A DNA stretch of 64,000 nt. Source: Methanosarcina sp. MTP4. Its GTDB lineage: Archaea; Halobacteriota; Methanosarcinia; Methanosarcinales; Methanosarcinaceae. The notes under the pieces were generated by a model. That model was not told the DNA's origin and made no database searches. It saw nothing but the letters and a program-made list of their open reading frames with translations. The stretch covers positions 868,001 through 932,000 of the forward strand of contig NZ_CP009505.1 in assembly GCF_000970045.1 (NCBI RefSeq). The letters are read 5' to 3'. Position 1 is the first letter of the stretch, and each line of letters begins with the position of its first letter. The translations under genes and the position numbers were made by a program. Below, in pieces: positions 17,895 to 25,198 of the stretch.

Positions 17895-18380
17895 TCAGGC
17901 TTTCCAGGAACACTTCCTGCCTTTGCCTTCTTCTCCAGACATGACCTCTATTTTCCTGGCTGCCTCCCAGAGCCCGTGGATGTTGCAGTGTTCCCGGGCG
18001 TACAGGTTCGTTATCACGGACTTTTCTCCGCACTCTCCGCAGATGTTCACTCCGTGTATAGTGCAGGTTTCAATTTCTTTGATGGCGATCAGGGCCTCAT
18101 CAGCTTCTACCCTGAAAGTGGCCCGAGCATTCTCATCGGAAGGCGACAGTTCTTTGCGCCCCACGAGCTTGTTGCGCAGATAAAGCTCAACCCATTCGAT
18201 GAAGTGTTTTTCCTCCATCACATGCGGGATGCTGCCTACGGTCACAGTGACCTTGAAGGGCTCTCCTGCAATCACGGTTTCGGGAGCTTCGATAATAGGT
18301 AAGTGTTTCTTTTCGCCTTCGGTCAGGTTTTCAGGGTCAACCGGTTTGTTTACTTTCTCTTCAGCTGCAATTTCGGCCAT
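17895..18380 (-). CDS. Superoxide reductase, methanoferrodoxin-like
   Basis: A 161-aa superoxide reductase that reduces superoxide to peroxide. The mononuclear iron site is recognisable: the HVMEEKHFIEW segment supplies histidines, and EHCNIHG near residue 135 supplies the cysteine and last histidine. Extra cysteines (CTIHG, ICGECGEKS, and a late GRKCSW) lie where methanoferrodoxin of Methanosarcina binds a 4Fe-4S cluster, which ordinary desulfoferrodoxins and neelaredoxins lack. Start at the ATG 18380, with GGAG nine bases upstream; the ATG at 18395 is the alternative. Peroxide made here could be removed by the rubrerythrin-like protein in the same gene set. Confidence 0.88.
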   Translation of the reverse strand: MAEIAAEEKVNKPVDPENLTEGEKKHLPIIEAPETVIAGEPFKVTVTVGSIPHVMEEKHFIEWVELYLRNKLVGRKELSPSDENARATFRVEADEALIAIKEIETCTIHGVNICGECGEKSVITNLYAREHCNIHGLWEAARKIEVMSGEEGKGRKCSWKA

Positions 18381-18395
18381 GGTTTTTTTCTCCAT

Positions 18396-19032
18396 TTTAT
18401 TTTTTATTTTCTATTTTTTTATCTTGAGAATTCGATTTTTTCACTCTCCTCCTTCAGTTTCCACTCCCACCCTCAATTATTTTTTGGAGTGGATATAGGG
18501 GAATCCATTGGTGTATATAACGTCCCGAAAGTCCGGGATGTTAAGCAAGCCTGGTTTCGTAAACGTGGCCTGAAACCTATGGGTGGATGCAAAGTCCGGA
18601 AGGTCCGTGTGTGGACAGTTTCCACTATCCACTGGTGTCTTCTATACCCTCCGTTTCTCAAGGGATTTTTTATATGCGCCCTGTAAACAAATGTCCCCTG
18701 AAGCAGACCCCCGCTTCAAAACTTGCCGTGACCAACAGCATAAGCGTTACAGTTACAGGAAACTGCTTGCTTCTTGCTTTCCTGGCCGATTCTTGCGAAG
18801 AGCGCTACTCTTGCGAAGAGCGCTACTTTTTGATTTCTGCGGATCAATCTTCCCATTATTTTCCCCTTTATATCCAAATCAATGTCCGCATTCATCCTGG
18901 GCCGTGGATAGTTCTGCTCTTCCTACCTGTTTGCCCTGGCGGTAGAGTCCGACTCACCCGACATAGTGCCTTTCTTTCATAGGGAGTGGGATCTCTCTCG
19001 TCACCACGTTCACTTCTATCGAGCTTTTCCCT
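18396..19032. other. Gene-free stretch with candidate structured RNA
   Basis: Between the superoxide reductase and the AhpD-like gene there is no convincing reading frame. The first part is AT-rich; 18520-18660 is GC-richer with several hairpins (reported separately). Further on, an 18-bp unit TCTTGCGAAGAGCGCTAC is perfectly repeated twice at 18791-18808 and 18809-18826. Confidence 0.6.
18520..18672 (+). ncRNA. Candidate structured RNA
   Basis: A GC-richer block in AT-rich surroundings with consecutive hairpins: ACGTCCCG/CGGGATGT (18520-18527 with 18534-18541, 8 bp), GGTTTC/GAAACC (18553-18558 with 18572-18577), and GTCC/GGAC or GTGGA/TCCAC around 18603-18625. TATA-like elements lie just upstream (GGATATAG at about 18491, TGTATATAA at about 18512), and a run of six T follows at 18665. 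Strand is inferred from this order. No known RNA family is recognised. Confidence 0.3.
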
Positions 19033-19383
19033 TTATTTTAACAGCTTTAGAGCTTCCCTGCATGCTGAGATTGCGGGAGCTCCCGAAGTTATGAAGATGA
19101 CGTCCATGGTTTCCATGATCTCTTCTTTGGTGGCTCCGTTATTGAGGGCATTTCTCATCTGAGCCATGGTACAGGCTTCGCACTGTTTGGAAGCCACAAC
19201 CGCAAGGGCCATCAGGCTCTTCACCTTTGCCGGGAGGGCACCGTCGGACAGGAGTTTCTTGTTACAAACTCCGTATTTGTGCACGAACCTGGGATCAATC
19301 TCTTTCAAGGTTTCCAGAATTCCCGGGGTAAAGCCTATCTTTTCCCCCATCTCTTCAATTAACTTTTCTGCTTCTTCTGGCAT
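19033..19383 (-). CDS. AhpD/carboxymuconolactone-decarboxylase-like protein
   Basis: A 116-aa helical protein of the AhpD-like superfamily. The redox pair C-x2-C is in [12 protein letters not shown], with the usual following histidine position replaced by methionine or glutamine; such proteins act as small thiol peroxidases or disulfide reductases. The [13 protein letters not shown] stretch after it is typical of the family. The ATG at 19383 has a strong GGAGGT seven bases upstream; the longer frame to 19398 overlaps this site. Its place in the oxygen-defence block suggests peroxide removal, with the electron donor unknown. Confidence 0.87.
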   Translation of the reverse strand: MPEEAEKLIEEMGEKIGFTPGILETLKEIDPRFVHKYGVCNKKLLSDGALPAKVKSLMALAVVASKQCEACTMAQMRNALNNGATKEEIMETMDVIFITSGAPAISACREALKLLK

Positions 19384-19527
19384 TATACTTACCTCCACTC
19401 GATTTTAAGTATTAAATTTAAAATTATTAATTACTATTTATTTAATCAATATATACGTTCTCCGGTGGTATACCCCCCAGGCTTTTCATTCTTCCTCAGG
19501 TTCTCTCTGGGATCCGTCTCCCTCCGG

Positions 19528-19752
19528 TTATACGCAGAACCCGGGCCCGAGAATCGTATCTACACATTCCTGACAAAGCATTCTGGGAAGGTCTTTTTTA
19601 AGCATCTTGTGGGCCAGCGGGTATCCTCCCCCTTTCATGGGCACATCCAGTTCCTTGACGTGGTCCATACATATGCCTTTCCCGCATACGATGCAGACAC
19701 TTACAGCTTCGGTATCTTTCCCTTCTTCGGCACAGTCATAGCACTTCAGCAT
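19528..19752 (-). CDS. DUF2180-type zinc-binding small protein (copy 2)
   Basis: A 74-aa protein with four C-x2-C-type knuckles: KCYDCAEEGK, CIVCGKGIC followed by MDH, and CQEC near the end. The spacing suggests two zinc sites in a B-box-like fold; the family is DUF2180, found in archaea, function unknown. The ATG at 19752 has GAGGGTGA directly upstream. It is a diverged tandem copy of the gene at 19793-20023, in the same order and strand, and both lie at the promoter-proximal end of the redox gene set. Confidence 0.8.
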   Translation of the reverse strand: MLKCYDCAEEGKDTEAVSVCIVCGKGICMDHVKELDVPMKGGGYPLAHKMLKKDLPRMLCQECVDTILGPGFCV

Positions 19753-19792
19753 CGAATCACCCTCATTTACCCGGTACCTTCTCGATGGTACC

Positions 19793-20023
19793 TTAACAAA
19801 CCTCGTCAAACATGCAGTTTTCCTTCAGCGCTTCATGGCAGGGAATGCAAACAATCCGCTTGATATTTTCAAGGTCCGGTTTCAACTCGATCGGATAGTC
19901 CCCTTCCCACGCCGGGGTTTCCTCATGGATCAGGTGTTCTTTGCAAACCCCTCTCCCACACACGATACAGATCGCAACGGCGTCCGTGTACTTGCCTGCT
20001 TTGGCGCATTCATAGCATCTCAT
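19793..20023 (-). CDS. DUF2180-type zinc-binding small protein (copy 1)
   Basis: A 76-aa paralog of the downstream protein, with matching cysteine and histidine positions (RCYECAKAGK, CIVCGRGVCKEHL, CIPCH). The second half is more acidic than in copy 2 and ends with two more cysteines (ENCMFDEVC). It likely binds zinc; whether it binds nucleic acid, protein or acts as a redox sensor is unknown. The two copies are 40 bp apart and read as one operon. Confidence 0.8.
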   Translation of the reverse strand: MRCYECAKAGKYTDAVAICIVCGRGVCKEHLIHEETPAWEGDYPIELKPDLENIKRIVCIPCHEALKENCMFDEVC

Positions 20024-20085
20024 CGCTTTTCCCCTGATTAAAAAGTTCTTTCTAATTTCAGATACTTATGGATTTAAACTGTCTA

Positions 20086-20207
20086 ATGGATCTGTTTTTC
20101 AATCCAACCAATCTTTAGATGGATCTGTTTTTCAATCCGGCCAATCTTTAGACGGATCTATTTTCATTCCGACCAATCTTTAGATGGATCTATTTTCAAT
20201 TAGACCC
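20086..20207. repeat. 33-bp tandem repeat, 3.7 copies
   Basis: Units ATGGATCTGTTTTTCAATCC plus AACCAATCTTTAG run at 20086-20118, 20119-20151, 20152-20183 and a partial at 20184-20207, with increasing divergence. The array lies upstream of the DUF2180 pair (minus strand), so it occupies their promoter region and the 3' side of the desulforedoxin-like gene. Confidence 0.85.
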
Positions 20208-20395
20208 ATATTTTAAAGGGAATTTATCGTTATGAACGATTCAAGAACAATTCCCACATAATAGTGTCAAAAGTGTCTCAAAATAATTTTTACTTCAAGA
20301 TACTTCCTTTAGCGAATGATTCTTATGGAGACACTAATCTATGCGGGCGCTCATACCTCTAATTTTCCGGACGGATTTAATTGCTTACGGGAAGT

Positions 20396-20524
20396 TCACT
20401 CTTCTTCCACACGGGTCATGTCCTGCCCGCAGCAGACGAGAGTTCCGCCTCCAGCTTTTGTAACGACCACTTCGTTACCGCAGATTTCACAGCGGTATTT
20501 TTCCCCTACAGCCGAAACAGCCAT
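20396..20524 (-). CDS. Desulforedoxin-like 42-aa iron protein
   Basis: A very short gene. The ATG at 20524 follows AAGGGGGTGAAAG. The 42-residue product has YRCEICGNEVVV and, after a glycine-rich turn, LVCCGQDM: the four cysteines C-x2-C and C-C of the desulforedoxin/desulfoferrodoxin N-terminal domain, which bind one iron in an FeS4 centre. As a free-standing domain it would be an electron carrier, and its place at the head of a block with a superoxide reductase that lacks this domain suggests it is the missing partner. Family fit is strong; partner is inference. Confidence 0.88.
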   Translation of the reverse strand: MAVSAVGEKYRCEICGNEVVVTKAGGGTLVCCGQDMTRVEEE

Positions 20525-22160
<1,636 letters not shown>

Positions 22161-22218
22161 TTTTTTCCATTACATCTTTTAATAACATTTTGAAAAACGT
22201 TTTATATCACTTTGAAAA

Positions 22219-22260
22219 ACCTCCTGCCCGTAAGGGCAGGAATATCAAGGCATTGGAGGT
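22219..22260 (+). promoter_or_regulatory. Alternative hairpins in the mer-fpoF spacer
   Basis: CCTGCCC (22223-22229) and GGGCAGG (22234-22240) form a perfect 7-bp stem closed by a GTAA tetraloop. Overlapping it, ACCTCC (22219-22224) is the exact complement of GGAGGT (22255-22260), the ribosome binding site of fpoF. The two pairings share bases and cannot coexist, so the spacer could set the fpoF level relative to mer or protect an RNA end. Confidence 0.6.
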
Positions 22261-22266
22261 AACTAA

Positions 22267-23307
22267 TTGCCACCAAAAATTGCAGAAGTCATTGAAAATG
22301 ACGTTTGCGCAGCCTGTGGGGCATGCGAAGCCGTATGTCCTATCGGGGCTGTTACCGTGAAGAAGGCGGCAGAAATTCGAGATCCGAACGACCTGTCCCT
22401 GTATGAAAAAGGGGCTGGATACCAGGTTTGTGAAGGCTGCTTTACCTGCGGCAGGGTCTGTCCCGTAGTTGACGGTTTCATCGACGATGAACTTGCAAAC
22501 GTGCGTAGTTTCTTTGGCGCAAAAGCCAAAGATTCCGTAGGAAGCCAGGACGGTGGAGTATCCACTGCCTTGCTGAAGGCTCTCTTCAGGAAAGGTGAAA
22601 TCGACTGTGCTGTCGGGATTGCCAGAAATGAGAACTGGGAACCTGAAGTGGTCCTGATTACAAGTGCTGAAGACGTGGACAAGACCAGAGGGACCAAGTA
22701 TACCTCGGACCCCGTACTTACGGTTCTCAGGGAAGCTTTTGAGAAATACAACCGGATTGCAATAGTAGGTGTGCCCTGCCAGACCCATGCGGCAAGTTTG
22801 ATCCGGGAAAATGTTAACGAAAAGATCGTGCTCATCATCGGGCTGCTCTGTATGGAAAGTTTCCACCATGATGTGATGCTCGAAAAGATCGTCCCCGAGA
22901 TTCTGCAGGTCAAAACCGAAGACATCGTAAAGATGGAATTCACCAAAGGTAAGTTCTGGGTCTACACAAAAGACGAAGAAGTCCATTCCGTGGCCATCAA
23001 GGAAATTGCAAAGTTTGCCAGGAACCCCTGTCACAACTGCTGTGACTACACCTCGGTCTTTGCCGACATTTCCGTAGGTTCGGTTGGTGCTCCTGACGGC
23101 TGGAACTCGGTCTTCATCCGGAGTGAAACAGGTGAGAAGTACTTCAACATGGTTCGCGATGAATTTGAAATCAACGAAGACCCGAAGCCTGGCCTGGATC
23201 TTGTCGAAAAGCTCATTGGCATGAAGCGCAAGGGCAACGCCGAGCATTTCCTGGAAGTCTGCGAAAAATTCAGTTTTGAGACCGGCATCCGCAACGAAAC
23301 GGTCTGA
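22267..23307 (+). CDS. fpoF: F420H2 dehydrogenase subunit FpoF (FrhB family)
   Basis: A 346-aa FAD and iron-sulfur protein that oxidises F420H2 and feeds electrons into the membrane Fpo complex, and can also reduce ferredoxin. Two 4Fe-4S motifs open the protein: CAACGACEAVCP (about residues 14-25) and CEGCFTCGRVCP (about 58-69). The FrhB-type flavin domain follows, with the KTRGTKYTSDPVL and VGVPCQTHAASL segments. The start is a TTG at 22267, supported by GGAGGT six bases upstream and by the family's MPPKIAEVI beginning. It is the second gene after mer. Confidence 0.95.
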   Translation: MPPKIAEVIENDVCAACGACEAVCPIGAVTVKKAAEIRDPNDLSLYEKGAGYQVCEGCFTCGRVCPVVDGFIDDELANVRSFFGAKAKDSVGSQDGGVSTALLKALFRKGEIDCAVGIARNENWEPEVVLITSAEDVDKTRGTKYTSDPVLTVLREAFEKYNRIAIVGVPCQTHAASLIRENVNEKIVLIIGLLCMESFHHDVMLEKIVPEILQVKTEDIVKMEFTKGKFWVYTKDEEVHSVAIKEIAKFARNPCHNCCDYTSVFADISVGSVGAPDGWNSVFIRSETGEKYFNMVRDEFEINEDPKPGLDLVEKLIGMKRKGNAEHFLEVCEKFSFETGIRNETV

Positions 23308-23399
23308 CACCGAAAGTTCTTACACTGAATGTAGAGACAGACCGGAAAACAGGCTGGCCAGAACAAAAAATCCATACAAATTCAGAAAGGAGATCCGGG

Positions 23400-23921
23400 A
23401 TGATGCGAGCCTTTTACATCGGACGATTTCAGCCGTATCATTTCGGGCACCATAAAGTGATCACACGGATAGCAGAGGAAGTGGACGAACTGGTCATAGG
23501 GATCGGAAGTGCTCAGAAAAGCCATGATCCCAACGACCCTTTCACAGCAGGGGAACGGGTGCTTATGCTCCACAATGCCCTGGAAGACCTCAGCATCCGG
23601 CATTACATTCTCCCCATCGAAGATGTAAGGTATAATTCAATCTGGGTCCACCACGTTGCGGCCAGGACCCCTCGCTTTGACGTGGTGTACTCGAACAACC
23701 CTCTTGTAATTCAGCTTTTCAGGGAAGCCGGTTTTTGCGTCAAGGAGTCCCCTCTTTACGTCCGGGATACATTTTCGGGCACCGAGATCCGGAAACTGAT
23801 GATTGCCGGAGATGAGTGGAAACACCTGGTCCCGAAACCCGTTTCCGATGTAATCGAGGAAATCGATGGGGTAACCCGTCTTCGGAATGTGGCAAAAAGC
23901 GACAATAACTCTTCTTTGTAA
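23400..23921 (+). CDS. nadM: Nicotinamide-nucleotide adenylyltransferase (archaeal NadM)
   Basis: A 173-aa nucleotidyltransferase that joins NMN and ATP to NAD. The N-terminal GRFQPYHFGHH holds the HxGH-type motif of the superfamily, and FSGTEIRKLM near residue 125 is the second ATP-binding motif. The length fits the archaeal enzyme. AAGGAGAT sits five bases before the ATG at 23400; the next codon is also ATG. It lies 92 bp after fpoF on the same strand, possibly in one transcript, which may be coincidence. Downstream it converges with the AK6-type kinase gene across a 17-bp tandem array. Confidence 0.93.
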   Translation: MMRAFYIGRFQPYHFGHHKVITRIAEEVDELVIGIGSAQKSHDPNDPFTAGERVLMLHNALEDLSIRHYILPIEDVRYNSIWVHHVAARTPRFDVVYSNNPLVIQLFREAGFCVKESPLYVRDTFSGTEIRKLMIAGDEWKHLVPKPVSDVIEEIDGVTRLRNVAKSDNNSSL

Positions 23922-23950
23922 TTGTTTTTCTTCCCTAAAACTCTTCTTTT

Positions 23951-24036
23951 CAGGTTTTTGCCTGGAACAGGTTTTTGGCTGGAACAGGTTTTTGGCTGGA
24001 ACAGTTTTATTGCCCAAAACAGGTTTTTGGCTGGAA
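23951..24036. repeat. 17-bp tandem repeat, 5 units
   Basis: Units CAGGTTTTTGGCTGGAA occur at 23951, 23968, 23985 and 24020, with one degenerate 18-base unit at 24002. The array fills the short convergent space between nadM and the kinase gene. Confidence 0.85.
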
Positions 24037-24044
24037 CTCTCTTT

Positions 24045-24638
24045 TCAGGGAACAGAGTTTATCCAGTCCAGGGACCCGGGCCTGAATTCATCCAGCTCTT
24101 CCTCTTTTCCGCCCGCCAGGTAATCTATGATTTTTTCCACATCCCCTGCGGTTTCTTCCGCCGTCCTGCCGGTGGTGTTCACTTCATATACCTTTTCACA
24201 CCATTCGTCGGCTTCAACAAGGATCAGGTCAATAGCTTCGGCTTCGGCATTCTCGTTTATTTTCTCCTCGGAATAGCCGCGCTTCTCAAGCCTTTTTTTC
24301 AGCTCGGGGGGATATGCCCTCAGCACGATCACGGTATCTGCGATATGGTGGGCGAGGTGGCTTTCAAGGATGAATATTTCTTCGTTATTGTGGCCTTTAT
24401 TCTTTTTGTGACCTTCGTCCTTTTCGTTTTCTTCAGTTCCAAGGATCCCTTCCAGGCGCACCCTGACAAGCTCCATATCCGCAATAACAGCGTCCCTTTT
24501 TTCATCGACTTCAGAATAGAGTTTTTCTTCTTTAATCAGGTCATTGAGGTAGATGACTTTCCATCCCCTGCGTTTTTCCAGGAGTTTGCCAACGGAAGTT
24601 TTTCCCGTGCCCGGAGTGCCTGTAAGTCCTATGAGCAT
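24045..24638 (-). CDS. AK6/Fap7-type adenylate kinase
   Basis: A 197-aa small P-loop kinase. MLIGLTGTPGTGKTSVGKLL at the N-terminus is the Walker A region, ESHLAHHIADTVIVLRAYP holds the lid-side histidines and strand of the family, and RLEKRGYSEEKINENAEAE is the conserved helix. Archaeal and eukaryotic relatives are broad-specificity nucleoside monophosphate kinases tied to small ribosomal subunit maturation. I start at the ATG 24638, because upstream residues of the longer frame (to 24716) have no family match. No ribosome binding site is visible, so it may be leaderless. A glutamate-lysine and asparagine-rich insert (TEENEKDEGHKKNKGH) sits in the middle. Confidence 0.87.
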   Translation of the reverse strand: MLIGLTGTPGTGKTSVGKLLEKRRGWKVIYLNDLIKEEKLYSEVDEKRDAVIADMELVRVRLEGILGTEENEKDEGHKKNKGHNNEEIFILESHLAHHIADTVIVLRAYPPELKKRLEKRGYSEEKINENAEAEAIDLILVEADEWCEKVYEVNTTGRTAEETAGDVEKIIDYLAGGKEEELDEFRPGSLDWINSVP

Positions 24639-25198
24639 GGAGAAGGAAATGGAACTTATCGCAGTTATACTTAGTGCCGGGCCTGGAGGGACCGGTTGTC
24701 GGGGATTGCTGTGCAAGCGTTTGTATCCTTTGGCTTTTTGGGGCTACGTGCTCTCACCGGTCGTGCCCGCACGACCGGCTTTTTCCGTAAAAATTGAAAT
24801 GAAAAACTAACAGGGCCTCAATCCTCCACTGCTCCCCTTTTTCATAAATAAAGCTCGATCCACTCTGCGCCGAATTTCTGAGTTTATTTAGCTGTGAATT
24901 CTATTTAGCTGAGAACTCCGATCCGGGTTCTTTTAAGGTTTTTCTCGAGTTTTTCCTCGCCTTATCATGCGGGACGTGGGGGTGCTTTCGATGATGTTAT
25001 ATCGAAAATTTCGGGCTGTTCTGAGGTGATGCAGTCCCGGGAGTAAACGGTTCTGAAGACAACCCCATCTGAATACGTCATTCAGGTTGTTCCGGATTCT
25101 GGATGGGCTTTTCTTCCCCACTCCCTCTTTTTATTCATCTTATCATTTGTTAGTTTTTTGCTCATTTTTTGTTCATCAGTTTCTGTTAATTTTCCCCT
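24639..25198. other. Gene-free stretch
   Basis: About 560 bases without a supported gene. A strong hairpin with T-run lies at 24757-24784 (separate entry). A 62-codon minus-strand frame at 24933-25121 is arginine-rich but matches nothing I know and has no good start site. The remainder is AT-rich. Confidence 0.5.
24757..24784 (+). terminator. Orphan strong terminator-like hairpin
   Basis: CCGGTCGTG (24757-24765) and CACGACCGG (24770-24778) make a perfect 9-bp stem with a four-base loop, followed by CTTTTT. It is oriented for plus-strand transcription, but the nearest plus-strand gene upstream (nadM) ends 830 bases away with an opposing gene between. Confidence 0.5.

Noticed and set aside
17857-18033. 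N-terminal extension of the five-heme cytochrome
   Set aside because: It overlaps the superoxide reductase gene, lacks a signal peptide, and a good start with AGGGGG exists at 17856.
24639-24810. Plus-strand small protein before the orphan hairpin
   Set aside because: Composition and start context are poor and nothing is recognisable; an untranslated transcript is more likely if anything.
24960-25110. C/D-box guide RNA (UGAUG and CUGA elements)
   Set aside because: Box spacing is about 20 bases instead of the 9-12 expected for archaeal guides, and the boxes are imperfect.
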